Assembly (NCBI RefSeq): GCF_000971155.1
Contig: NZ_BBLX01000002.1
Span: forward strand, 186,001-250,000
Direction of reading: 5' to 3'
From: Demequina maris
Lineage (GTDB): Bacteria > Actinomycetota > Actinomycetes > Actinomycetales > Demequinaceae
Length of the DNA: 64,000 nucleotides
Positions 18,446 through 26,417 of this stretch are shown here, in pieces (the first letter of the stretch is position 1; the number at the start of each line of letters is the position of its first letter). The notes beneath the pieces were generated by a model. It saw only the letters and a list, made by a program, of their open reading frames with translations, had not been told where the DNA came from and did no database searches. The position numbers and the translations under genes are program-made.

Positions 18446-18519
18446 GCCCCCGTAGCCCAACTGGCAGAGGCAGCCGGCTTAAACCCGGCCCAGTGCGGGT
18501 TCGAACCCCGCCGGGGGCA
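18446..18519 (+). tRNA. tRNA-Leu (UAA anticodon) with a short variable loop
   Basis: A 74-base cloverleaf: acceptor GCCCCCG pairing with CGGGGGC, D-loop containing GG, anticodon stem GCCGG/CCGGC around loop CTTAAAC (anticodon TAA), variable loop of only five bases (CCAGT), T arm GCGGG-TTCGAAC-CCCGC, and discriminator A. CCA is not encoded. The anticodon reads UUA (leucine), and its loop matches Streptomyces bldA, yet tRNA-Leu normally has a long class II variable arm that is missing here. The cloverleaf is certain; amino-acid identity is inferred from the anticodon only. Confidence 0.85.
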
Positions 18520-18543
18520 CCGAAGCCTCTACGCTGGTGCGCC

Positions 18544-19083
18544 ATGGCTGCCGGCGCGACGATCCACACCTTCGACATCACGCTCGCGGATGTCGACCGC
18601 GGCGTCTACGAGGATGTGTCGCTGCGCGCCGCGCGCCACCCCTCCGAGACCGATGCGTTCCTCATGACCCGCGTGCTCGCGTACTGCCTCGAGCACGAGG
18701 AGGGGATCGCGTTCGGCGAGGGCATCTCCACCACCGACGAGCCGGCGGTGCTGGTGCGTTACCTCACCGGCCGCATCACGGCCTGGATCGAGGTCGGCGC
18801 TCCCGAGGCCGACCGCCTCCACCACGGCAGCCGCCTCGCCGACCGCACCGCGGTCTACACCCATCGCGACCCGGTCAAGGTGGCCGCGCGGTGGGACGGC
18901 AAGCGCATCCACCGACGCGAGGCGCTGGTGCTCCGCAGCTTCGACCCGGGCTTCGTGGACGATGCGGCGGCGCTGCTGGCGCGCCGCAACACCCTGACCG
19001 TGTCGGTCACCGAGGGGCACCTCTACCTCGAGCTCAACGGCACGTCGCTCGACACCGCGATCCACGACCACCCGCTCGGCTGA
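18544..19083 (+). CDS. YaeQ family protein
   Basis: A 179-residue YaeQ-family protein; these have a nuclease-like PD-(D/E)xK fold but no settled function. Typical parts are AGATIHTFDITLADVDRGVY, RAARHPSETDAFLMTRVLAYCLE near residue 30, and GRITAWIEVGAPEADRLH near 80, which carries the core acidic residue. A TACGCT hexamer ends 8 bases before the ATG, and no ribosome site is obvious. It lies alone between the tRNA and the PadR operon. Confidence 0.9.
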   Translation: MAAGATIHTFDITLADVDRGVYEDVSLRAARHPSETDAFLMTRVLAYCLEHEEGIAFGEGISTTDEPAVLVRYLTGRITAWIEVGAPEADRLHHGSRLADRTAVYTHRDPVKVAARWDGKRIHRREALVLRSFDPGFVDDAAALLARRNTLTVSVTEGHLYLELNGTSLDTAIHDHPLG

Positions 19084-19123
19084 GCGGCCCGCGCCCTGGT
19101 GCGGCACCCCTCTTGCGCCCTCA

Positions 19124-19167
19124 CTACTCAGTGTTACTATCTACTGGTAGTCAACAACACTGAGTAG
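19124..19167 (+). promoter_or_regulatory. Large palindromic operator upstream of the PadR operon
   Basis: A perfect 12-base inverted repeat, CTACTCAGTGTT (19124-19135) and AACACTGAGTAG (19156-19167), encloses a second small palindrome CTACTGGTAG (19141-19150). A TACTAT hexamer at 19135-19140 could be the -10 element, so a bound repressor would block transcription. It lies 13-56 bases before the PadR start and is markedly AT-rich for this genome. PadR-type autoregulation is the likely reading. Confidence 0.75.
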
Positions 19168-19179
19168 CGGGAGGCCGCG

Positions 19180-19521
19180 GTGGGCAAGCAGGGCAAGCAG
19201 ATGACCGAGATGCTCAAGGGCACCCTCGAGGGCATCGTCCTGGCGCTGCTCGCCGCCGGCCCGGCGTACGGCTACGAGATCACGGCCCGGCTGCGCGAGC
19301 AGGGCTTCGCCGACATCGCCGAGGGCACGGTCTACGCGCTCCTCGTGCGGGTCGAGCAGCGCGGCCTGGTCGACGTGGAGAAGGTGCCCTCCGAGAAGGG
19401 GCCGCCGCGCAAGGTCTTCACCCTCAACGCCCAGGGCCGGGAGGCGCTGGACGAGTTCTGGGCGAGCTGGAGCTTCCTCGCGGAGCGGCTCGCGCACCTC
19501 AAGGAAGGACAGCAGTCATGA
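19180..19521 (+). CDS. PadR family transcriptional regulator
   Basis: A 113-residue PadR-type repressor with an N-terminal winged helix: LKGTLEGIVLALLAAGPAYGYEITARLREQG, then the wing GTVYALLVRVEQRGLVDVEKV and the typical PPRKVFTLNAQGREAL. A short C-terminal helix mediates dimerisation. The start is GTG 19180, 8 bases after a GGGAGG site. It is the first gene of an operon with a DUF1048 protein and a DrrAB-like exporter, all joined by 4-base overlaps, so it probably represses drug or lipid export through the palindrome directly upstream. The inducer is unknown. Confidence 0.92.
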   Translation: MGKQGKQMTEMLKGTLEGIVLALLAAGPAYGYEITARLREQGFADIAEGTVYALLVRVEQRGLVDVEKVPSEKGPPRKVFTLNAQGREALDEFWASWSFLAERLAHLKEGQQS

Positions 19522-19880
19522 CCTGGATCGAGAAGCTCACGGGTTCGCTCGAGCAGAAGCGGCGCTACAAGCAGGACCGCCGTCGCATGGAGGCGCTGCC
19601 CGCGCCCTACGGCGCCGCCGCGATGGCGATGCACCGGTACTTCATGTACTACGGCGGGCTCACCGACGGGGACACGCTCCTCACGATGATGGGCGACCTC
19701 GCGGACCTGTGGGAGCGGGCGGCGGCGGACGGTACCCCCGTCCGCGACATCGTCGGCTCGGACCCGGTCGAGTTCGCGGAGACGTTCGCCGAGTCGTACA
19801 CCGGCACCCGCTGGATCGACAAGGAGCGCGCCCGCCTGATCCGGGCGATGGACGAGGCGGCGGGCGGCGAGCCGTCATGA
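19518..19880 (+). CDS. DUF1048 family protein
   Basis: A 120-residue soluble, helical protein of the DUF1048 family, which is nearly always found next to PadR regulators and ABC exporters. Recognisable parts are WIEKLTGSLEQKRRYKQDRRR, LPAPYGAAAMAMHRYFMYYG and a C-terminal WIDKERARLIRAM helix. It overlaps the PadR stop and the ATPase start by ATGA on each side. The function is unknown; a role as partner or effector of the PadR switch is only inferred from position. Confidence 0.85.
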   Translation: MTWIEKLTGSLEQKRRYKQDRRRMEALPAPYGAAAMAMHRYFMYYGGLTDGDTLLTMMGDLADLWERAAADGTPVRDIVGSDPVEFAETFAESYTGTRWIDKERARLIRAMDEAAGGEPS

Positions 19881-20638
19881 CCGCCGCCGCGATCGAGGTC
19901 CGCGGCCTCGAGAAGTCCTACGGCGAGCTCGCCGTCCTGCGGGGCGTCGATCTCGAGGTCCCGCGCGGCCGCATCGTCGCCCTGCTCGGCGCGAACGGTG
20001 CGGGCAAGACCACGCTCGTGCGCGTCCTCGCGACCCTCCTGCGGGCCGATGCGGGGGCCGCCTCGGTCGCCGGCCACGACGTGGCCACGGCGGCTCCCGA
20101 CGTGCGGGAGGCGCTCAGCCTCACCGGCCAGTTCGCCGCGGTCGACGAGATCCTCACGGGCCGCGAGAACCTCGTCATGGTGGCCCGGCTGCGGCGCCTC
20201 CCCGACGCGGGGGCGACCGCGGACGCGCTGCTCGCCCGCCTCGGGCTCGCGGAGGCCGCGCACCGCCGCGTGGGCACGTGGTCGGGCGGGATGCGGCGCC
20301 GTCTCGACATCGCGATGAGCCTGGTGGGCGAGCCGGAGGTCATCGTGCTCGACGAGCCCACCACCGGCCTCGACCCGCAGGCGCGCCTCGAGGTGTGGGC
20401 GGCGGTGCGGGAGCTCGCGGACGCGGGCACCACGGTGCTGCTCACCACGCAGCACCTCGAGGAGGCCGAGCGGCTCGCGGACCGGATCGCGATCCTCCAC
20501 GAGGGCCGCATCCTCGTCGACGGCACGCTCGCCGAGCTCAAGGCGCTGCTGCCGCCCGCCACCGTCGAGTACGTCGAGAAGCAGCCGACCCTCGAGGAGG
20601 TCTTCCTCGCGGTCGTCGGCGGAGGGGAGCGGTCATGA
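19877..20638 (+). CDS. ABC-2 type exporter, ATP-binding protein (DrrA-like)
   Basis: A 253-residue ATPase of the DrrA/multidrug branch. Walker A is LGANGAGKTTLVR, the signature is WSGGMRRRLDIAMSL, Walker B is VIVLDEPTTGLD, and the switch region is LLTTQHLEEAERLADRIAIL. It pairs with the following ABC-2 permease, with ATGA overlaps on both sides. Antibiotic or lipid efflux is the usual role of the family. Expression is presumably controlled by the PadR protein of the same operon. Confidence 0.93.
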   Translation: MTAAAIEVRGLEKSYGELAVLRGVDLEVPRGRIVALLGANGAGKTTLVRVLATLLRADAGAASVAGHDVATAAPDVREALSLTGQFAAVDEILTGRENLVMVARLRRLPDAGATADALLARLGLAEAAHRRVGTWSGGMRRRLDIAMSLVGEPEVIVLDEPTTGLDPQARLEVWAAVRELADAGTTVLLTTQHLEEAERLADRIAILHEGRILVDGTLAELKALLPPATVEYVEKQPTLEEVFLAVVGGGERS

Positions 20639-21390
20639 CCGCCATCGCCGACACCCGGATCCTCACGGGGCGCTCGCTGCGGCACATCGCGCGCAGCCCC
20701 GACACGATCATCACCACGGCCCTCATGCCGATCGCCTTCATGCTGCTGTTCGTGTACGTGCTCGGCGGCGCGATCGACGCCGGCGCCGGGCGGTACGTCG
20801 ACTACCTGCTCCCGGGCATCCTGGTCATCACGATCGCCTCGGGCGTCTCGTACACGGCGTTCCGGCTGTTCCTCGACCTCCAGGGCGGCATGGTGGAGCG
20901 GTTCCGGTCCATGCCGATCGCGCGCGCGTCCGTGCTGTGGGCCCACGTCCTCACGTCCCTGGTGGCGACCCTGATCTCCGTGGCGGTGGTGGTCGCCGTC
21001 GCGCTCGCGATGGGCTTCCGCTCCGGGGCAGGGATTGGCGCGTGGCTCGCGGTCGCGGGAATCCTCGCGCTGCTCACCCTCGCGCTCACGTGGCTCGCCG
21101 TGATCCCGGGCCTCACGGCGAGCTCTCCGGACGGGGCGAGCGCGTTCGCGTACCCGCTCATCCTGCTGCCATTCATCAGCTCGGCGTTCGTGCCCACCGC
21201 CGGCATGCCGGGGCCCGTGCGCTGGTTCGCCGAGCACCAGCCGGTCACCGCGATCGCCGACGCGATCCGGGCGCTGCTCACGCAGGAGCCGGTGGGCGCG
21301 GACCTGTGGGTCGCGCTCGGGTGGTGCGTCGCGATCCTCGGCGTCGCGTACGGCGTCGCGACGGCGGTCTACCGCCGCCGGATGGCCTAG
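20635..21390 (+). CDS. ABC-2 type exporter, permease (DrrB-like)
   Basis: A 251-residue six-span ABC-2 permease. Segments include TTALMPIAFMLLFVYVLGG near the start and the family loop GRYVDYLLPGILVITIASGVSYTAFRLFLDL. QGGMVERFRSMPIARASVLW follows, and the AFVPTAGMPGPVRWFAEHQPVTAIADAIRALL region lies near the end. It closes the PadR-DUF1048-ATPase-permease operon. Its stop TAG shares the tetranucleotide CTAG with the stop of metF on the other strand. Confidence 0.92.
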   Translation: MTAIADTRILTGRSLRHIARSPDTIITTALMPIAFMLLFVYVLGGAIDAGAGRYVDYLLPGILVITIASGVSYTAFRLFLDLQGGMVERFRSMPIARASVLWAHVLTSLVATLISVAVVVAVALAMGFRSGAGIGAWLAVAGILALLTLALTWLAVIPGLTASSPDGASAFAYPLILLPFISSAFVPTAGMPGPVRWFAEHQPVTAIADAIRALLTQEPVGADLWVALGWCVAILGVAYGVATAVYRRRMA

Positions 21391-22244
21391 GGGCGCTCGA
21401 CGGCGAGGGCCGCGGCGCGCGCCTCGCTCGCCCACGCGACGGTCGCGTCGAGCGTGCCGAAGGTGAAGAGGTGGAGGCGGACCTCGCCGTGGCGGTCGTC
21501 GAGGCGCGCGCCGAGCTCCGCCACGAAGCGGTCCGGACCCGCGGTGCCCACCAGCGAGGCGAGGGAGAAGCCGTACTTGCGCGCGATGCCCGCGCTGGTC
21601 GCGACGCCGCAGCGGCGGGCGAACGCGACGAGGCGGCGCACGCCGGCCGGGCCGGGCACGCCCACGCGGATCGGCAGGTCGATGCCGAGCTCGCGGACGC
21701 GCGCGATCCAGGCGACGACCGCGTCGACGTCGAACGAGAACTGCGTGGTGATCGACCCGGCGAGGCCCTGGTCGGTCAGCGCGGCGGCCTTGGTCCCGAG
21801 CGCGGCCCACAGCGCATTGTCCGCGATCGCGGGGTGGCCCTCGGGGTAGCCCGTGATGCCGACCTCGGCGGCGCCGGCCTCCGCGAGCACGCCCGAGCGG
21901 ATGAGGTCGAGCGCGGACCCGTACGGTCCCGCGGGGGTGCGCGGGTCGCCGCCGACGACGAAGAGCCGCTCGTGCGCCTCGTGCGTGCGCAGCCCCGCGA
22001 GGGTCTCGCGCAGCTCGGACTCGGATGCGAAGCGACGGGCCGCGAGGTGGGGGACCGGGACGAGCTCGGCGCGGGCGGCCGCGGCGGCGGCCTCGCGGCG
22101 CTCGGCGGCCCCCTCGGTGCCGAGGTGCGTGACGCTCACCCGGGTGCCGGCGGGCAGGTCGGACGCGAGGGCGACGAGCGCGGGCGTGTCGCGGGCGGTG
22201 ATCTCGACGGACAGGTCCTCGAGAAGCGTGGGGGTCCGGTGCAA
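21387..22244 (-). CDS. metF: Methylenetetrahydrofolate reductase family protein
   Basis: A 285-residue TIM-barrel protein of the MetF family (flavin-dependent reduction of 5,10-methylenetetrahydrofolate to 5-methyl-THF for methionine synthesis). Matching parts are DLSVEITARDTPALVALA, VSVTHLGTEGAAERREAA, LFVVGGDPRTPAGPYGSALDLI, VGITGYPEGHP, SITTQFSFDVDAVVAWI and IRVGVPGPAGVRRLVAFARRCGV. A TTG start at 22244 is chosen because AAGGAGG lies seven bases before it and upstream sequence is not protein-like. It is more diverged than classical MetF, so a related folate reductase remains possible. Confidence 0.8.
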   Translation of the reverse strand: MHRTPTLLEDLSVEITARDTPALVALASDLPAGTRVSVTHLGTEGAAERREAAAAAARAELVPVPHLAARRFASESELRETLAGLRTHEAHERLFVVGGDPRTPAGPYGSALDLIRSGVLAEAGAAEVGITGYPEGHPAIADNALWAALGTKAAALTDQGLAGSITTQFSFDVDAVVAWIARVRELGIDLPIRVGVPGPAGVRRLVAFARRCGVATSAGIARKYGFSLASLVGTAGPDRFVAELGARLDDRHGEVRLHLFTFGTLDATVAWASEARAAALAVERP

Positions 22245-22286
22245 CGACGGGCCTCCTTCGGTCCGTTGAAGCAGGGAAGCGGTCCC

Positions 22287-22292
22287 ATTGTA
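22287..22292 (-). promoter_or_regulatory. Candidate -10 element for metF
   Basis: TACAAT on the minus strand, 43 bases before the TTG start of metF. The -35 region would fall in the terminator stem of ptsI, so the two signals overlap. Confidence 0.45.
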
Positions 22293-22304
22293 CGGGGACA
22301 AGGC

Positions 22305-22337
22305 TCCGCCCCGGCGGGGAGGTCGCGCCGGGGCGGA
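22305..22337 (-). terminator. Terminator after ptsI
   Basis: A perfect 12-base inverted repeat, TCCGCCCCGGCG (22305-22316) and CGCCGGGGCGGA (22326-22337), with a 9-base loop. It lies 12 bases after the ptsI stop. No T run follows. Confidence 0.7.
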
Positions 22338-22348
22338 GGGTCGGGGGC

Positions 22349-24028
22349 TCAGAGGATCGCCGTGAGCTCCTCGCTGGCCGCGGCGCGCACGGCCTCGCGC
22401 GCGTCCTCCGCGGTGCGCGCCGAGCGGGCGGCGTCGGCGAGGGCGCGGCACTCCTCGAGCGTGTGCAGCGACAGGGCCAGCCGCACGGCGGGCACCTTCT
22501 TGGGTGCCATCGACAGGCTCGACACGCCGAGCCCGGCCAGCACGAGCGCGAGCAGCGGGTCGCCCGCGGACTCGCCGCACACGCCCACGGGCTTGGCGTG
22601 CTCGGCGCCGCCGGCGCATGCCGCGGCGACCACGTCGAGGACCGCGGGCTGCCATGGGTCGAGGAGGTCGGAGAGCTCGCCCTCCATGCGGTCGGCGGCC
22701 ATCGTGTACTGCGCGAGGTCGTTCGTGCCGAGCGAGCCGAAGTCGACCTCGGCCAGCACGTGGCGCGACCGCAGCGCGGCGGCGGGCACCTCGATCATCA
22801 CGCCGGACTTCGGCAGGCCCGCCGCCTTCACGCGCGACGCGAACCAGGCGGCCTCGTCGGCGGTGGCGACCATGGGGGCCATCACGCGGACGTCGGCGCC
22901 CGTCTCCTTCGCGGCCATCGCGAGGGCCTCGAGCTGGGAGTCGATGAGCTCGGGCATGGCCTGGCACAGGCGGAGGCCGCGCCGCCCGAGCGCGGGATTC
23001 TCCTCCTCGCCGAGGTTCGCGAACGCGAGCGGCTTGTCCGCGCCCGCGTCGAGCGTGCGGACCACCACGCGGCGGTCGCCGAACGGTCGGAGCACGGCCG
23101 CGTAGATCGACGCCTGCTCGTCGACCGACGGCAGGGAGGACGCCGACAGGTAGAGGAACTCGGTGCGGAACAGCCCGACGCCCTCGACGTCCTGGGCGCC
23201 CGCGGCGATCGCATCGTCCACCCCGCCGATGTTGGCGAGCAGCGCGATCGCGTGGCCGTCACGCGTGGCGCCCGGCCCGGAGACGCCGGCGAGCGCGGCG
23301 GCCCGGCGCTCGCGGCGCTCGCGCTGCGCCTCGATGAGCGCCATGTCGGGGTCGAGCGTGACCTCGCCGGCGTCACCGTCGACCGCGACCGAGGTGCCCT
23401 CGGGGATCTCGGTGGCGCCGTGCAGCTGGACCACCGCGGGGATGCCCATCTGCGCGGCGAGGATCGCGGTGTGCGACGTGCGGCCACCGGCCGCGGTGAC
23501 GATCGCGACCACGTGGTTGCGGTCGAGCGCGGCGGTCTGCGCGGGCGCGAGGTCGTGCGCGACGACGACGGAGGGCCCCTCGAGGGTGGGGACGCCCGGC
23601 GCGGGCACGCCGAGCACGTGCGCGACGGCACGGTCGCCCACGTCGCGCAGGTCGGTGACGCGCTCGGCGAAGTAGCCGCCCAGCGCCTCGAACTGCGCCG
23701 CGTACTCGTCGACCGCCGCGGCGATGGCGGTGGCGGGCCCCTTGCCGGAGCCGACCTGCTTGCCGGCCGCCTTCGCGAGGCCCTTGTCGCGGGCGATCAT
23801 CGCGGTGGCCTTGATGATGGGCTGGGCGTGGGCGTCGGCCGCCTCCGCCCGGGCGTCGAGGTCGGCGGCGACCGCCGCGAGCGCCTCGAGCACCAGGTCG
23901 GTGGCGGCGCCCGCGTCCGTCGGGGCCGGCTCGTCGGCCGGGGGCCGGACCGGCGGTGCGACCTGCACCACCGGCCCGACCGCCGAGCCCGGGCTCACGC
24001 CGACGCCGTGACGGGTGTCGCCGGACAT
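22349..24028 (-). CDS. ptsI: Phosphoenolpyruvate-protein phosphotransferase (PTS enzyme I)
   Basis: A 559-residue PTS enzyme I, which takes phosphate from PEP and passes it to HPr. The phospho-accepting histidine is H186 in GGRTSHTAILA. Downstream are the PEP-binding barrel motifs GVGLFRTEFLYL, VVRTLDAGADKPL, NPALGRRGLRLC, GVMIEVPAA, DFGSLGTNDLAQYTMAADR and PVGVCGESAGDP with the catalytic cysteine. The first 45 residues are a little longer than usual, with a Pro-rich stretch. The ATG at 24028 is 1 base from the HPr stop, so the genes are co-transcribed. A strong stem-loop follows the stop. Confidence 0.97.
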   Translation of the reverse strand: MSGDTRHGVGVSPGSAVGPVVQVAPPVRPPADEPAPTDAGAATDLVLEALAAVAADLDARAEAADAHAQPIIKATAMIARDKGLAKAAGKQVGSGKGPATAIAAAVDEYAAQFEALGGYFAERVTDLRDVGDRAVAHVLGVPAPGVPTLEGPSVVVAHDLAPAQTAALDRNHVVAIVTAAGGRTSHTAILAAQMGIPAVVQLHGATEIPEGTSVAVDGDAGEVTLDPDMALIEAQRERRERRAAALAGVSGPGATRDGHAIALLANIGGVDDAIAAGAQDVEGVGLFRTEFLYLSASSLPSVDEQASIYAAVLRPFGDRRVVVRTLDAGADKPLAFANLGEEENPALGRRGLRLCQAMPELIDSQLEALAMAAKETGADVRVMAPMVATADEAAWFASRVKAAGLPKSGVMIEVPAAALRSRHVLAEVDFGSLGTNDLAQYTMAADRMEGELSDLLDPWQPAVLDVVAAACAGGAEHAKPVGVCGESAGDPLLALVLAGLGVSSLSMAPKKVPAVRLALSLHTLEECRALADAARSARTAEDAREAVRAAASEELTAIL

Positions 24029-24029
24029 G

Positions 24030-24305
24030 TCAGCCCTCCTCGGCGTCCAGGTCGCGGGAGAGGAGCGCGACCAGGGACTCGAGGGCGGCATCCGCACCGT
24101 CGCCGTCGGCGGTGAGGACCACCTCCTCGCCGTGCTTGGCGCCCAGGGCCATGACGCCCAGGATGCTCGTGGCGTCGACGGCGTCCTCGCCGGCGCGGCC
24201 GATCTCGACGTCCAGGCCGGTGCCCTGGGCCGCCTCGACGAAGAGGGCGGCGGGGCGGGCGTGCAGGCCCACGGACGAGGCGATGGTGACGGTGCGCTGT
24301 GCCAT
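24030..24305 (-). CDS. ptsH: PTS phosphocarrier protein HPr
   Basis: A 91-residue HPr. The phosphorylation site is H15 in SVGLHARPAA. The regulatory-serine region reads DATSILGVMALGAKHGEEV, with the Ser kept. It carries phosphate from enzyme I to the fructose enzyme II encoded just upstream. It sits between fruA (28-base gap) and ptsI (1-base gap), so the general PTS proteins are made together with the fructose-specific ones. Confidence 0.97.
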   Translation of the reverse strand: MAQRTVTIASSVGLHARPAALFVEAAQGTGLDVEIGRAGEDAVDATSILGVMALGAKHGEEVVLTADGDGADAALESLVALLSRDLDAEEG

Positions 24306-24333
24306 TGCGGTACTCCTTCTTGGGATCAGGGGG

Positions 24334-26397
24334 TCAGACGGTGGCGACCGCGTCGACGGTCTCGAGCTTCTTGTCGCGGGACTTCAGCACGAGCACGATC
24401 GACGTCATCAGGGCGACGCCGGCCGCGAGGGCCACGAGGAACCAGAGGAACCCGCCCATGAGGGGGAGCACCCAGATGCCGCCGTGGGGGGCGCGCAGCG
24501 TGACGCCGAAGACCATGACGAGGCCGCCGGTGAGGGCGGAGCCGGCCACGGAGGACGCGATGACGCGCACCGGGTCGGCGGCCGCGAACGGGATCGCGCC
24601 CTCCGAGATGAACGAGGCGCCCAGCAGCCAGGCCGCCTTGCCGTTCTCGCGCTCGGGCTCCGAGAACAGCTTGGGGCGCAGCGTGGTGGCGAGTGCCATC
24701 GCGAGCGGGGCGACCATGCCCGCGGCCATGATGGCCGCCATGATCGTGAGCGCCGGGGCGTCGGTCGCGGTGCCGGCCGCCGCGAGGCCCGCGGTGCCGA
24801 AGAAGTACGCGACCTTGTTGACCGGTCCGCCGAGATCGAAGCCCATCATCGCGCCGAGCACGAGGCCGAGCACGAAGGCCGAGCCGCCCTGGAGGCTGGT
24901 GAGCCAGTCGTTGAGGCCGTCCGACAGCGCCTTGATCGGGCTGCCGAGCAGCGTGATGAACAGGCCCATCGTGATGAGGCTCGACAGCAGCGGGATCACG
25001 ACCACCGGCATGACGCCGCGGACGCCCTTGTGGACCTTCCAGCTCGCGATCCACTTGGCGGTGAGGCCGCCGAGGACACCGGTGACGATGCCGCCGAGGA
25101 AGCCCGCGCCCATGGTCGCGGCGATCGAGCCGCCGACGATGCCGGGCACCAGTCCGGGCCGGTCGGCGATCGCGAAGGCGATGAAGCCGGACAGGATCGG
25201 CACGAGGAACCCGAAGGCCGCGCCGCCGATGACGAACAGCAGGGCCGCCCAGCTCGTGAGCGACAGCACGTCGAAGTTCTGCGCGATGTTGTAGGCGTCG
25301 TCCGACGTGAGGTTGTAGTTCACGATCTCGATCGCGCCGTTCTCGCCCAGCGCGATCTGCGCGAGCATGAAGGACAGCGCGATCAGGATGCCGCCCGCCG
25401 CGACGAACGGGATCATGTAGCTCACGCCCGTCATCAGCCACTGGCGGATCTGGGTGCCGATGCCCGCCTTCTCGTCCACCTTGCTGGCGAGGCCGGACGA
25501 TGCGGCGGCGGGGGCGGCGGCGACGGCCGCGTCGGGGTTGGTGCGCCACTCGGAGGCCTTGGCGACCGCCTGCGAGACGAGCGCCGGGCCGTCGGAGATC
25601 GCCTTCTTCACGCCGACGTCGACGATCGGCTTGCCGGCGAAGCGCTCGGCGTTCCTCACCTCGACGTCGTGGGCGAAGATCACCGCGTCGGCGGCGGCGA
25701 TCTGGGCGGCGGACAGCGGCGTCGCGCCGGCCGAGCCCTGGGTCTCCACCACCATCGTGTGGCCCGCCTCCTTGGCGGCCCGCTCGAGGGCCTCGGCGGC
25801 CATGTAGGTGTGCGCGATGCCGGTGGGGCAGCTGGTGACGCCCACGAGCGTCAGGCCGGACGATGCGGCGGGGGCCTCGGGCACGGCCTCCGGCTCCGGG
25901 GCGGGTGCGGCCGCGGCGGCGGGGGCGGGCGTCGGCGCGGGGGCGACGGCGATGTCACCGACCTCCGCCTCGACGATCGCGACGACCTCGGCCTCGGTGG
26001 TGGCCTCGCGCAGCGCGCCGGTGAACTCCTTCTTCATCAGCGCCTTGGCGAGCTTGGGGAGGACCTTCATGTGCGCCTCGGACGCGCCCTCGGGGGCCGC
26101 GATGAGGAACACGATGTCGGCCGGGCCGTCCTTGGCGCCCCAGTCGATGCCGTCGGCGCTGCGGCCGAAGGCGAGGGTCGGCTCGGCGATGCCGGCGCTG
26201 CGCGCGTGCGGGATCGCGATGCCGCCGGGCAGGCCGGTCGCCATCGTCTCCTCGCGCTTGCGCACGTCGCCGAGGAACACCTCGAGGTCCGTGCAGCGTC
26301 CGGTCGCGACCAGGGTCTCCGCCAACGCCCGGGTGGCGTCGTGGCGGTCGGTCGCGCCCAGCGCGAGCACGACCTGCTGCTCGTTGATCAGTGACAT
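24334..26397 (-). CDS. fruA: PTS fructose transporter, fused EIIABC
   Basis: A 687-residue fructose permease fusing three PTS domains. EIIA spans about 1-145 with active H64 in IAIPHARS. An Ala/Pro linker runs from 150 to 180. EIIB begins at 182 with phospho-cysteine C190 in VGVTSCPTGIAHTYMAAEAL. A second linker precedes EIIC from about 300 (WLMTGVSYMIPFVAAGGILIALSFML onward, roughly ten spans). It imports fructose as fructose-1-phosphate for FruK. AAAGGAAC precedes the ATG at 26397. Both linkers carry a copy of the dispersed motif encoding ASS, in segments where sequence is least constrained. Confidence 0.96.
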   Translation of the reverse strand: MSLINEQQVVLALGATDRHDATRALAETLVATGRCTDLEVFLGDVRKREETMATGLPGGIAIPHARSAGIAEPTLAFGRSADGIDWGAKDGPADIVFLIAAPEGASEAHMKVLPKLAKALMKKEFTGALREATTEAEVVAIVEAEVGDIAVAPAPTPAPAAAAAPAPEPEAVPEAPAASSGLTLVGVTSCPTGIAHTYMAAEALERAAKEAGHTMVVETQGSAGATPLSAAQIAAADAVIFAHDVEVRNAERFAGKPIVDVGVKKAISDGPALVSQAVAKASEWRTNPDAAVAAAPAAASSGLASKVDEKAGIGTQIRQWLMTGVSYMIPFVAAGGILIALSFMLAQIALGENGAIEIVNYNLTSDDAYNIAQNFDVLSLTSWAALLFVIGGAAFGFLVPILSGFIAFAIADRPGLVPGIVGGSIAATMGAGFLGGIVTGVLGGLTAKWIASWKVHKGVRGVMPVVVIPLLSSLITMGLFITLLGSPIKALSDGLNDWLTSLQGGSAFVLGLVLGAMMGFDLGGPVNKVAYFFGTAGLAAAGTATDAPALTIMAAIMAAGMVAPLAMALATTLRPKLFSEPERENGKAAWLLGASFISEGAIPFAAADPVRVIASSVAGSALTGGLVMVFGVTLRAPHGGIWVLPLMGGFLWFLVALAAGVALMTSIVLVLKSRDKKLETVDAVATV

Positions 26398-26417
26398 GGG
26401 GGTGTTCCTTTCGGGGG

